Shown here: positions 10,186 through 18,447 of the stretch, one piece after another | How the letters are laid out: each line of letters begins with the position of its first letter | How positions within the stretch are numbered: position 1 is the first letter of the stretch | Assembly: GCA_039045975.1 (NCBI GenBank) | Contig: JBCCJA010000011.1 | Coordinates: 12,002-76,001, forward strand | Origin: JBCCJA01 sp039045975 | Lineage (GTDB): Bacteria; Planctomycetota; Planctomycetia; Planctomycetales; Planctomycetaceae | Length of the DNA stretch: 64,000 bases | Direction of reading: 5' to 3' | The notes under the pieces: model-generated | Databases searched by the model: none | What the model saw: the letters and a program-made list of their open reading frames with translations, nothing else | Told to the model about the DNA's origin: nothing | Position numbers and translations under genes: made by a program

Positions 10186-11367
10186 TTATCCGGCTTGACG
10201 CCGCATGAACTTCGCCGTCGCGACGATGTGCGGTAACGCGACCAGAAAATCGGCACGCGGCAGCGGGTCGGCCGTCCAAGGGCGGCCCGTCGCGTCGAAG
10301 CCCCGGTCGGCCCGATGATCGATCATCGCCGCCGCCATCGACGTCGCGGTCCCCCGCGTGGGTACGACCGATTCCCTCCGCGGGTCGGACTCGAGGGCGT
10401 CGATCAATTCCCAGTCGAGAATGCACGCGCGACGCCCCTCGATCTCCGCGAGTCTCAAAATTTGATCCGCCTGTTCTGTCGGCAGCCGTTCGGCCCCGTC
10501 GGCCCCGAAAACCCGCCCCGACCGCCCGTCGGGCGAGACCGCGACCCCGACCTCCGCCCCGCACGCGAGTACGCGATCCCCGAAATCGTCCGGCGGGTCG
10601 GTGTCGGAATCGGGACCGACCCGCAGGTCGATCGGCAGGCCGCCCGCGAGCCGACGCAGCACGCCGGCGATCGCCTCCGACCCGGCGTGACACAGCACCC
10701 GCGTCGGCCCGACGTGCCGGAAATGACGCCACAGCCCGGCCTGATACGGCACAGACGCGTCGAACGCCCCCGCGCGGCCGCCCCGTCGCGTCGGCCGCGA
10801 CGGCGTTTCGGGCGGGGTGACGATTTCTCGGGCCGCGACGTCGCCCGCGACCGGCAGGCCGCGTCCGTCGGCGAATTCGAGTTCGACGACCGCCTCGTTC
10901 CGGGGGTCGGCCGTCACGAACACCCCGCCGCCCGCGTCGACGTGTCCCAGCCCGAACGACCACGCGACCGCCGGCAGTCGGCCGAAGTCGCTCGTGTCCC
11001 GCCCGGCCATCCGCAGCCCACGGCCGAGCCCTGCCGCGACCGCGTCGGCATAGATCCCGAGCCCGCAGCCGATCGCGACCGGGGCGTCCCGCCCGAAGTC
11101 GTCCCGCCCGGCGAGCCACGCCGCGAACGCGAGGCCGATCCGTTCCGCGTCGGCCGGCGTCAGGTCACGCCCGTATTGGCCCCGCCAGTTCTCCGACGCG
11201 TCTGTCCGACCACCCGTTTCCGAGGTGTCGTGCGGATCGCCGAACGCGCAGTCGCGGCAGCGGCGGTCGCCCGCGGCGAGCCGGGCCTCGTGGACCGCCC
11301 GCGTGACCGGGTCGGCCGAGCCCGGGCATACGTACTGCGGCGGCGGGACGAGCGGCAGCGTCGTCAT
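10186..11367 (-). CDS. Divergent phosphohexomutase-like protein lacking catalytic residues
   Basis: 393 residues that follow the outline of alpha-D-phosphohexomutases (phosphoglucomutase/phosphomannomutase): WRGQYGRDLTPADAERIGLA replaces the domain 1 start, and GGGVFVTADPRNEA aligns with the usual TASHNP phosphoserine loop, but Asp154 sits where the catalytic Ser should be. The metal loop (normally DGDxDR) reads VSPDGRSGR. A family-specific N-terminus carries Cys14, Cys37 and Cys40, possibly a metal site. The visible evidence points to a pseudoenzyme; its role is unknown. It is convergent with the anti-sigma gene and divergent from holA. The function should not be transferred from phosphoglucomutase. 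Confidence 0.72.
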   Translation of the reverse strand: MTTLPLVPPPQYVCPGSADPVTRAVHEARLAAGDRRCRDCAFGDPHDTSETGGRTDASENWRGQYGRDLTPADAERIGLAFAAWLAGRDDFGRDAPVAIGCGLGIYADAVAAGLGRGLRMAGRDTSDFGRLPAVAWSFGLGHVDAGGGVFVTADPRNEAVVELEFADGRGLPVAGDVAAREIVTPPETPSRPTRRGGRAGAFDASVPYQAGLWRHFRHVGPTRVLCHAGSEAIAGVLRRLAGGLPIDLRVGPDSDTDPPDDFGDRVLACGAEVGVAVSPDGRSGRVFGADGAERLPTEQADQILRLAEIEGRRACILDWELIDALESDPRRESVVPTRGTATSMAAAMIDHRADRGFDATGRPWTADPLPRADFLVALPHIVATAKFMRRQAG

Positions 11368-11502
11368 GCGATGTCGGGCGTACCGCGTCGGCGGAAGGGG
11401 CTCGGCGAAGGGCCGTTCGCGGCTGGCCGGCGGCGTGACGCCCGGCCCGCGGCTTGTAGGATCGCGGCTCGATCGAGGTCAACGACCCTCCCGACGCCGC
11501 CG

Positions 11503-12507
11503 ATGCACGCGACCGACCTGCTCGACGCCCCGCCCGCCGCGCCGGCTCCGTTCGCCGTCGCGTTCGGGCCGTCGTCGTTCCTCAAACGGGCGGTCCGCGA
11601 GGCCCTCGTCGGTTCGCTCACGGCGGAAGACCCCGACGCCGCGCCGAGCGTTTACGCCGGCGACGACGTCGACGCCGCCCGCGTGCTCGACGAGGTGAGC
11701 ACCGTGTCGATGTTCGGCGGCGGCCGCGTCGTCGTCGTCGAGTCGGCCGACAAGTTCGTCACCAATCACCGGCCGACGTTGGAGGCATACGCCGCGAAGG
11801 CGAAGCCCGGCTCGCTGCTGCTGCTCGAGGTCGAGAAGTTTCCGAAGACGACGAAGCTCTACAAAGCCCTCGCGAAGACAGGCTTGCTCGTCGAATGCGC
11901 CGACCTCGCGGGCGAGAAACTCAACGCCTGGCTGCGGAAGCAGGCGACGTCGCGGTTCGAGAAGACGCTGCCCGCCCCCGCCGCGGCGGCGATGATCGAA
12001 CTTGTCGGCGAAGACCTGACGCTGCTCAGTCAGGAACTCGCCAAGCTCGACAGCTACGCCGGCGACCGGGCCGAACTGACCGTCGAAGACGTCGCCGCCG
12101 TCGTCGGCGGCTGGCGGACGCAGACGACGTTCGAACTCCTCGCCGCCGTCCGGCAGGGCGACCTCGACCGGGCGATCGCTCAGCTCGGAAAACTGCTCGA
12201 CACCGGCGAGTCGCCCCACCGCATCCTCGGCGGCGTAACGTTCACGGTCCGCCGGCTCGCGAAGGCGGTCGACCTGACGGCCAACCGCCCCCTCGGCGCG
12301 GCCCTCAAATCGGCCGGCGTCTTCCCGAAGGAGCAGGCCGAAAGCGAACGCTACCTCCGCCGCATCGGCCGCGCCCGCGCCGAAAAACTCCGGCACACGC
12401 TGCTGGACGCCGACCTCGCGTTGAAAGGGCAGGGCGGGAAGTTGGACGAGCGGGTGGTCGTCGAGCGCTTGTTAGTCGAATTAGGGCAATCGGCAGGCGC
12501 CTCATAA
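11503..12507 (+). CDS. holA: DNA polymerase III subunit delta
   Basis: Clamp-loader subunit that opens the sliding clamp. ATG 11503 was chosen because the frame upstream is antisense to the preceding gene. The 334-residue length is typical. The pattern is AAA+-like without nucleotide-binding residues: FAVAFGPSSFLKRAVREALV at the start, FGGGRVVVVESADKF, SLLLLEVEKFPKTTKLYKAL, and the C-terminal collar region with FELLAAVRQGDLDRAIAQL and a long helical end. No neighbouring replication gene is present, so it probably forms its own unit. Confidence 0.92.
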   Translation: MHATDLLDAPPAAPAPFAVAFGPSSFLKRAVREALVGSLTAEDPDAAPSVYAGDDVDAARVLDEVSTVSMFGGGRVVVVESADKFVTNHRPTLEAYAAKAKPGSLLLLEVEKFPKTTKLYKALAKTGLLVECADLAGEKLNAWLRKQATSRFEKTLPAPAAAAMIELVGEDLTLLSQELAKLDSYAGDRAELTVEDVAAVVGGWRTQTTFELLAAVRQGDLDRAIAQLGKLLDTGESPHRILGGVTFTVRRLAKAVDLTANRPLGAALKSAGVFPKEQAESERYLRRIGRARAEKLRHTLLDADLALKGQGGKLDERVVVERLLVELGQSAGAS

Positions 12508-12640
12508 ACCGAAACGGCTTCGACCGCGGAAAATTAAAATGTCAAGAAGGCGTTTTCGAACGTTCCGAGCCGGATCGACGCGGATGGGACTTCGGCCGTT
12601 CCGTCCGCGTCTTCACGGCCTTCGCTTTCATCTCTAGGTG

Positions 12641-13279
12641 TTAAGACATCATCATCCCGATCGCTTTGCGCGGTCCGATTTTGCCTTCGACGATTTGGGC
12701 GATCGCGTCGGCGGGCGCCTCCGGGTCCGAGGCGAGTTCGCAAGTTGCCTCGACAAGTCCTCCGATCCCGACGATACGCCAACGGAGTATGTCTTCGTTT
12801 TGGAATTCGAGCGGATCGTTAGGCGGGATCGAGGCAGAGTCTCTGGACTTAATGATAGTCCTTTTCAAGTCGGATCCGCTGGCCGTAATGAGTTTTCCTT
12901 CTCGGAAAACGTAATACTGCCAGACGAACGACAGCGACGCTCTGAGCGGATCGGTCTGCCGACACGAGATGCCCGCGTCGGAATAAGTATAAAACTTCGA
13001 AGGCAGCGTTCCGTCCGGCGGAAACTTGACGTTATTTCCGCCCGGTCGTTCTTGACGCGACGAGGGAGTTCCGCCCCGGTGATCCACCGTAAGCGTTGTG
13101 AGGAATCCTGGCCTTTTCCCGGTCACGAAGTCGGCGGTGACAAGCACGCCGCCCGTGTCGCCTTGCTTTCCTACGGCCGCTTTGGTGACCGTTTCGACCG
13201 TCGCCGGTTCTTGCAAGTCGTCTACGTCAATTTTAAGCGAGTAGTAAAATCCCGTGATGTCAAGTGTGGCTTCGGTCAT
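12641..13279 (-). CDS. Hypothetical protein, AT-richer orphan
   Basis: 212 residues, not recognised. No signal peptide or membrane segment. The sequence is a mix of beta-strand-like stretches (LDITGFYYSLKIDVDDL, LRASLSFVWQYYVF) and ends in a helical C-terminus, IAQIVEGKIGPRKAIGMMMS. Base composition is clearly less GC-rich than both neighbours, third positions included, which suggests recent acquisition. Flanking gaps of about 130 and 300 bases separate it from holA and the DUF1643 gene. Its reading frame is full length with no frameshift. Confidence 0.6.
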   Translation of the reverse strand: MTEATLDITGFYYSLKIDVDDLQEPATVETVTKAAVGKQGDTGGVLVTADFVTGKRPGFLTTLTVDHRGGTPSSRQERPGGNNVKFPPDGTLPSKFYTYSDAGISCRQTDPLRASLSFVWQYYVFREGKLITASGSDLKRTIIKSRDSASIPPNDPLEFQNEDILRWRIVGIGGLVEATCELASDPEAPADAIAQIVEGKIGPRKAIGMMMS

Positions 13280-13577
13280 CGGGTTGGTTTCCCTAACGAG
13301 TTGAATAGTTCACGAGCGTCTTTTTGTTATTCCGTCCAATGTGAACGCGTTGTTTGCTGACGGTGAATATCTTTTGCGGTGACAGTCCGTGACATCTGTG
13401 TTCGCGCTCGTGCCGCCACGCCGATATTTGAAAGCGTCGTCGAGTCGAAGTGTGCGGCGTTCGCCGGGGTTCCTCACTCCCCCGGCGATCGGGCTTGAAC
13501 ACGAGCGCCGGCTCGCGTGACATCGAAAGTGATTCATCGGAGGATCCTGAGGACGACCCGCGATTACTTGGAGCCCC

Positions 13578-14096
13578 ATGACCGAAGCCCCCGCCTACCT
13601 CGAAACCGGCGCCGGCTTCTCCGACTGCCGCGTCTATCGCTACACGCTGTGGCGGATCTGGGACCCCGGCCTGCCGCGGCTGGCGTTCATCGGTTTGAAC
13701 CCGTCGACGGCGACCGAGACGGTCGACGACCCGACGATGCGGCGTTGCCGCGGGTTCGCCGCCCGCGAGGGTTACGGCGGCTTCGACATGCTGAACATCT
13801 TCGGCTATCGCGCGACCGACCCGGCCGAGATGAAGCGGCAGGACGAGCCGGTCGGGCCGGGGAACGACGCCGCGATCCGCGACGTGTCGCGTCGTACCGG
13901 TGTCGTCGTCGCCTGCTGGGGCACGCACGGCGGGCACCTCGGGCGGGACTCCGACGTCTGTGCGATCCTCGCCGACGAGGGCGTGTCTGTATTGTGTCTC
14001 GGCACGACGAAGCAGGGCTTCCCGCGGCATCCGCTGTACGTGAAGGGCGACCAGCCGATGGTCGAGTTCCCGGTCGATCTGGGCTCACGTCACTAG
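13578..14096 (+). CDS. DUF1643 domain protein
   Basis: 172 residues covering the whole DUF1643 family, whose function is unknown. Diagnostic blocks are YRYTLWRIWD, LAFIGLNPSTATETVDDPT, MRRCRGFAAREGYGGFDMLN, NIFGYRATDP and the Gly-rich VVACWGTHG, followed by LCLGTTKQGFPRHPLYV. The TAG stop codon (14094-14096) is the first triplet of a dispersed inverted repeat, so the repeat appears to have supplied or moved the stop. No operon partner is evident. Confidence 0.9.
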   Translation: MTEAPAYLETGAGFSDCRVYRYTLWRIWDPGLPRLAFIGLNPSTATETVDDPTMRRCRGFAAREGYGGFDMLNIFGYRATDPAEMKRQDEPVGPGNDAAIRDVSRRTGVVVACWGTHGGHLGRDSDVCAILADEGVSVLCLGTTKQGFPRHPLYVKGDQPMVEFPVDLGSRH

Positions 14097-14165
14097 CCCG
14101 CGGCGCGAGCCGTGGGTGAGGTGAGGCTGACGAACTCATTGACCCACGGCTCCTGCCGCGGCCTA
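14094..14165. repeat. Dispersed inverted repeat, family A, copy 1
   Basis: Left arm starting TAGCCCGCGGCGCGAGCCGT (14094-14117) and right arm ACCCACGGCTCCTGCCGCGG running to 14165 form a long imperfect hairpin. Further copies lie at 18229, 37888 and 53145. The left arm overlaps the stop codon of the DUF1643 gene. Confidence 0.85.
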
Positions 14166-14193
14166 CGTACTGTCGGAAAAGTATCCGCGATCT

Positions 14194-14278
14194 GTAGGGC
14201 AGGCCCCCGCCTGCCGCATTTCGGGCGTAAGTGATGTCCGAGATCACCAGCAATTCGGCAGGCGGGGGCCTGCCCTAC
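14194..14278. repeat. Dispersed inverted repeat, family B, copy 1
   Basis: Two perfect 23-base arms (14194-14216 and 14256-14278; the left begins GTAGGGCAGGCCCCCGCC) flank a 39-base centre. A second copy at 53228 shares the arms plus flanking bases (CGATCT before, ACGACTT after). In both places a family A copy lies directly upstream. Confidence 0.88.
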
Positions 14279-14320
14279 GACTTGTTCGACACGGCCTCGT
14301 GTCGATTTCGAGACCTTGCC

Positions 14321-14923
14321 ATGCCGACGCTCGTGCTCGCTTCTCGCAACGCCGGTAAGCTCCGGGAGCTGACGGAACTGCTCGCGCCCCTCGGCGTCGG
14401 GGCGAAGTTGATCTCCGACTTCCCCGACGTGCCGGAGACGGTCGAGGACGGCGAGACGTTCGCCGCCAACGCGGCCAAGAAAGCGGTTGAGGCGGCGGTC
14501 GCGACCCGGTCGTTCGCGCTCGGTGAAGACAGCGGCCTCGCGGTCGACGCGCTCGACGGCCGGCCGGGCGTTTACTCGGCTCGCTATGCCGGCACGCACG
14601 GCGACGACGCGGCGAACAACGCGAAGCTGCTTGAAGAACTCGACGGCGTGCCCGACGCGAAACGGACCGCCGCCTATCACACGCACATCGCGGTGGCGGA
14701 CCCGGGCGGCGACGTCGTCCTCACCGCCGCGGGGACTTGCCGGGGGCGGATCGTGACAGTGTCCCGCGGCGAAGGCGGGTTCGGCTACGACCCGCTGTTC
14801 CTCGTACCGGAGTACCACCGCACGTTCGGCGAGCTCGCGCCGGCGGTGAAGCGGGCGATCAGCCACCGGGCCCGGGCGATGCGTCGGCTCGCGATCGGGC
14901 TTCCGTGTCTGTTCGACGCGTGA
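14321..14923 (+). CDS. rdgB: Non-canonical purine NTP pyrophosphatase (RdgB/HAM1)
   Basis: Removes dITP, dXTP and related deaminated nucleotides from the pool. ATG 14321 gives the diagnostic N-terminus PTLVLASRNAGKLRELTELL. Further motifs are ETFAANAAKKA, the acidic active site LGEDSGLAVDALDGRPGVYS, ARYAG, and the nucleotide loop GGFGYDPLFLVPE followed by SHRARAM. At 200 residues it is the standard length. The frame is open back to 14231, but that segment encodes the family B repeat arm and was excluded. Confidence 0.96.
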   Translation: MPTLVLASRNAGKLRELTELLAPLGVGAKLISDFPDVPETVEDGETFAANAAKKAVEAAVATRSFALGEDSGLAVDALDGRPGVYSARYAGTHGDDAANNAKLLEELDGVPDAKRTAAYHTHIAVADPGGDVVLTAAGTCRGRIVTVSRGEGGFGYDPLFLVPEYHRTFGELAPAVKRAISHRARAMRRLAIGLPCLFDA

Positions 14924-15104
14924 CTGCGCGGGGCACGCCACGGCGAGTGGTCACCGCGCGTGCAAACATTGATGCGATCGCGCCGTCGGCAACTTCCCTG
15001 CGAATGTCGAATTCGTCGTTCCGGCGACCCGGCACGACCGCTAGACTCGCCCCGGCAGGTCTGCAAGCCGTTCGGCGGTACGGACGACCCGGGAGCGAAC
15101 ACAC

Positions 15105-16082
15105 ATGACGTGGAATCTGGACGGCCTGACGGTCCGCGGTGAGATCGATAACTCCCGCCCCCACAGCGTCACCGGCTGGCTGAAGTTGGCCGGCGAGCCG
15201 ATTCCACTGACGCTGACTCTCACCGGCGACTGCGGGCGGGAACTCCGCGGCAAGCGGTTCCGATTCGAGTCGCCGCGGGCCCTCAGCGGCCGGCCCGCGA
15301 TCGCCAGCCTCTCCGACGACGAAGTCGCGTGGCAGCAGGTCGGCCCGACGGGCTCGATCAACCTGGAGCGGAACGGCGACGGCGCCCCGCTGCGGCTCGA
15401 GATCGAGTGGTTCGGCCAGAACGGCCGCGTCGTGATGCGGATGACGAAGCCGGTCATCGAGTTCGTGACCGAGGAGGTGTCCGATCTTGAGACGCCGCCC
15501 GGTCGAGACGCAGGCCGGCCCCGTCCCGACGAGCCGACCGACCTCGACGGCCCGCACACCGACCCGACGGCCTGGGAAGGCCAATCGTCCGAGGACGCCG
15601 ACGACGACCCTTACGAACTGTTCCCGGCCGAACTGCACCGCATGTTCGACGCCGACGCGAAGCACGTCGATGCCGCCGCGGTCGGCGACGAAGAGTGCGG
15701 CCGGACGATCCACGAGATCGAACTGATGGAGGAGGCGATCGAGAACGGCGAGGGCGTGCCGGTCTGCGACGTGCTCGATCCGCCCCTCCGCCTGCCGAAG
15801 CCGGAGCAGGCGACCGACGGCGAGATCGACGTCGCCCTGAAGGCCCTCCTCGCACGGCTCGCCAAGCACGGGATCGCTTTCGAGATCTGCGAACACTTCA
15901 CGGTCCGCGAGGCCTATGCGTTGCTCGTCGAAGAGATCTGCCCGCACGAGCTGACGCACCCGTCGCTCGACGCGAAGCGATGGGTGCAGCAGTTCTCGAC
16001 GTCCGATTTCTGTGACAAATGCGACGCCGAGTTGGACGCCGAACTCGACCAGATCGACGACGAGGCCGAAGGCGACATTTAG
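15105..16082 (+). CDS. Conserved-looking hypothetical protein
   Basis: 325 residues, not recognised. There is no signal peptide. Residues 1-125 look beta-rich, a very acidic, proline-containing linker spans about 125-185, and a compact helical C-terminal part follows with CGRTIHEIELMEEAI, HGIAFEICEHFTVREAYALL and HELTHPSLDAKRWVQQF. Cys residues in DFCDKCD and in CEHF could bind metal. It precedes fabI by about 150 bases on the same strand. No function is proposed. Confidence 0.7.
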   Translation: MTWNLDGLTVRGEIDNSRPHSVTGWLKLAGEPIPLTLTLTGDCGRELRGKRFRFESPRALSGRPAIASLSDDEVAWQQVGPTGSINLERNGDGAPLRLEIEWFGQNGRVVMRMTKPVIEFVTEEVSDLETPPGRDAGRPRPDEPTDLDGPHTDPTAWEGQSSEDADDDPYELFPAELHRMFDADAKHVDAAAVGDEECGRTIHEIELMEEAIENGEGVPVCDVLDPPLRLPKPEQATDGEIDVALKALLARLAKHGIAFEICEHFTVREAYALLVEEICPHELTHPSLDAKRWVQQFSTSDFCDKCDAELDAELDQIDDEAEGDI

Positions 16083-16236
16083 CCCGACGCCTCCGCCCGC
16101 CCGCCGGCGGCCCTCATCCGACCCGGCGTTCTTTCGGGCCCGCTCGGCCCGTCGGAACCCGCTCTCGCCTGATTTGTCGCGGATGGCGGGCCGCGGCTAC
16201 GCTCGCCGCGACGTTTCTCCGACGAAAGCGATTCCG

Positions 16237-17046
16237 ATGGCGGACATGCAGGGCAAACGCGGACTGGTCTTCGGCATCGCGAACGACCGCTCGATCGCGG
16301 CGGCGATCGCCAAGTGCTGCCACGACGGAGGCGCGAAGATGGGCTTCACGCACCTGCCCGAGACCGATCCCGCCCGTCCGAAGGCGGCCAAGCGGCTCGG
16401 CAAGGTCGTCGACGGCTGGGACCCGGCCTTCAAGCTGCCCTGCGACGTCCGCTTCGACGACCAGATCGACGCCGTCTTCGCCGAGGCCGAGAAGACGCTC
16501 GGCGGGCTCGACTTCGTCGTCCACTCGCTCGCGTTCGCGGACCTCGCCGACCTCCAGGTCCCGACGTACGAGGCCAGCCGCGAGGGCTTCAAGATGGCGA
16601 TGGAGATCAGCGCCTATTCGCTCGGCGCCCTCGCCAAACGGGCGAAACCCTTAATGACCGACGGCGGCTCGATCGTGGCGATGTCTTACATCGGCGGCGA
16701 GGCGGTCGTGCCCGGCTACAACATGATGGGCCTCTGCAAGAGCGCCCTCGAGACGAGCGTGAAATATCTCGCCCACGAGCTCGGCCCGCACGGCATCCGC
16801 GTCAACGCGATCTCGGCCGGCCCGCTGCGGACGCTCGCGGCGAGCGCCGTCGGCGAGTTCTCGAAGATGAACCAGCTCTATGAGACCTTCAGCCCGCTGA
16901 AGCGGAACATCACCGCCGAAGAAGTCGGCGAGGCCGGGGCGTTCTTACTGAGCGACGTTTCGAGCGGCATCACCGGCGAAAATCTGCACGTCGACGCGGG
17001 CTATCACGTGATGGGAGCGCCGCCGGAAGAGGCGCAGGAAGTTTGA
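16237..17046 (+). CDS. fabI: Enoyl-[acyl-carrier-protein] reductase [NADH] FabI
   Basis: Last reduction step of fatty acid elongation. ATG 16237 gives MADMQGKRGLVFGIANDRSI, the divergent Rossmann nucleotide-binding start of FabI. The catalytic residues are Tyr151 (SYIGGE), Tyr161 and Lys168 in YNMMGLCK, matching the FabI Y-x6-K arrangement. NAISAGPLRTLAA follows, and the end shows GENLHVDAGYHVMG. The length (269 residues) is normal. The next gene begins 10 bases downstream but differs sharply in composition, so shared control is doubtful. Confidence 0.96.
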   Translation: MADMQGKRGLVFGIANDRSIAAAIAKCCHDGGAKMGFTHLPETDPARPKAAKRLGKVVDGWDPAFKLPCDVRFDDQIDAVFAEAEKTLGGLDFVVHSLAFADLADLQVPTYEASREGFKMAMEISAYSLGALAKRAKPLMTDGGSIVAMSYIGGEAVVPGYNMMGLCKSALETSVKYLAHELGPHGIRVNAISAGPLRTLAASAVGEFSKMNQLYETFSPLKRNITAEEVGEAGAFLLSDVSSGITGENLHVDAGYHVMGAPPEEAQEV

Positions 17047-17055
17047 CACGGAATA

Positions 17056-17745
17056 ATGATACTTCTCCATGTGTTCTTTGCTCTAAGCACGTTCGTGAAA
17101 GAGTTATTCGAATTTCTTGCGGCGATCGCGTGGCCGGTCACGGTTCTTATTATAGCTTATAATTTTCGAGGTGAATTTCGTAAGCTTCTTAGGCGATTGT
17201 CTTCAGCCAAATTCGGCGGCGGTGAATTTGAATTCGGGGAGAACGTCGAAGAGGCGAAGCGACAAGCCCAGAAGTTGGTAGAGCCTGTCGAGGCTCAATT
17301 CTCTGCATTGACCGCTAAGACAACAGCCGTCACGACTCAAGCCGCCAGAGATGCTTTAACAAAGATGGGTCTCGAGCCTTCGCCGAGCGGTCTGGATCTG
17401 TCAGTGTACCGGAAGGTGGCGGAGGCGGATGCCTCACACGCTGTGTCTTGCGTCGAGTACGAATTAGCGGTTGCTGGTCGGAACTTGGCCCGTCGATATG
17501 GGTTGGCGTTCGATAAAAGCACTACCGCGACGCAGATATATCAGGGCCTGGTTGACAAGGCTGCGATTTCATATCGGCAGTTTCGGCTTATTAAGGCATT
17601 GCTTAAAAGTGGGGAAGCCGCCGCGGGCGGTGCGTTCGTGAGTCAGCGTGCAGCCGAAGAGGTGATCGAGATGGCAGATGATTTATTGAAATATTACAAG
17701 AACTGGCTCGGAGACGGCGCGAAGGATACGGTCGAGCCGAGATGA
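17056..17745 (+). CDS. Hypothetical membrane protein, AT-rich, possibly DUF4145-like C-terminus
   Basis: 229 residues. An N-terminal hydrophobic stretch with WPVTVLIIAYNF (about residues 25-37) anchors it in the membrane. A charged coiled segment with EEAKRQAQKLVEPVEAQF follows (about 60-90). The C-terminal half is helical (YELAVAGRNLARRYGL, YRQFRLIKALLKSGEAAAGG, RAAEEVIEMADDLLKYYK), resembling DUF4145-type helical bundles that occur in some restriction and defence proteins; this is a loose match. Codon use is strikingly AT-richer than fabI and the Nudix gene on either side. Its stop overlaps the start of the Nudix gene by four bases. Confidence 0.65.
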   Translation: MILLHVFFALSTFVKELFEFLAAIAWPVTVLIIAYNFRGEFRKLLRRLSSAKFGGGEFEFGENVEEAKRQAQKLVEPVEAQFSALTAKTTAVTTQAARDALTKMGLEPSPSGLDLSVYRKVAEADASHAVSCVEYELAVAGRNLARRYGLAFDKSTTATQIYQGLVDKAAISYRQFRLIKALLKSGEAAAGGAFVSQRAAEEVIEMADDLLKYYKNWLGDGAKDTVEPR

Positions 17746-18203
17746 CCGACGAAGACAAAATCTTAAAATTTCCGGTCGATAAATCGGCCCGCGATCCGCT
17801 CACGGTCATCGGGATCGCCGTCGTGCGGGACGCCGCCGATCATTTTCTCGTCGGGACCCGCATGGGGGCCGGGCCGCTGGCGAACTTCGCCGAGTTCCCC
17901 GGTGGGAAACAGGAGGGGGCCGAGTCGCCGGAGGTGACCGCCGTTCGGGAGTGCCTCGAAGAGACCGGCCTGCGGGTGCGGCCGACGGGGCTGCCGGAGC
18001 GGGTCGTGTGGCGGTACGAGCACGGCCGGCTGGAACTCAATTTCGTGCCCTGCGAACGCTGCGAGCACGAACTCGTGCCGCGGGTGCCGTTCCGCTGGAT
18101 CCCGCGCGACGAATTGAGACGGCTGAGTTGGCCGCCGGCCAACGAGGGCCTGATCGAAAAATTCGCCCGCGGCTGGAACCTGCCGACTGAGGGCGTTTCT
18201 TAG
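17742..18203 (+). CDS. Nudix hydrolase, MutT-like
   Basis: Hydrolyses a nucleoside diphosphate linked to X, perhaps an oxidised nucleotide. The complete Nudix box G-x5-E-x7-REU-x-EE-x-GU is visible: GGKQEGAE, then VRECLEETGL (about residues 54-77). Residues FAEFPGGKQ and FRWIPRDEL match short MutT-type proteins, and 153 residues is typical. ATG 17742 lies inside the stop region of the preceding gene (ATGA overlap). A family A repeat begins 26 bases after the stop. Confidence 0.9.
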   Translation: MTDEDKILKFPVDKSARDPLTVIGIAVVRDAADHFLVGTRMGAGPLANFAEFPGGKQEGAESPEVTAVRECLEETGLRVRPTGLPERVVWRYEHGRLELNFVPCERCEHELVPRVPFRWIPRDELRRLSWPPANEGLIEKFARGWNLPTEGVS

Positions 18204-18228
18204 AAGCGATTGCAAAACATCATGTCAC

Positions 18229-18298
18229 TAGCCCGCGGCGCGAGCCGTGGCTGTAGCTCTCGATGTCATACACCCACAGCTCGCGCTGCGGGCTGGTA
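18229..18298. repeat. Dispersed inverted repeat, family A, copy 2
   Basis: Left arm begins TAGCCCGCGGCGCGAGCCGT (18229-18254), right arm ACCCACAGCTCGCGCTGCGG (from 18272). Preceding bases (GAAGCGATT, AAAACA, TGTCAC) are shared with the reverse-oriented copy at 37888-37960. Downstream to 18447 there are smaller self-complementary stretches such as TAGAGCGATCACGCTCTA and no gene. Confidence 0.85.
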
Positions 18299-18447
18299 TT
18301 GCAACCGTTTCTAGAGCGATCACGCTCTACGTGTAGCTGTGTAGGAACGCCATCGATCCATCGATCGTTTGCTGTTCCGTTGCCGGGACACGCTGCGGCT
18401 ATCTCGATGTCGCTCTAAGTTGTTCCGTCGGACGCCCGCGGCGTCCG

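Noticed and set aside
10315..11502. Upstream extension of the holA frame
   Set aside because: Antisense to the phosphohexomutase-like gene and Arg/Pro-rich; DNA polymerase delta homology begins at 11503.
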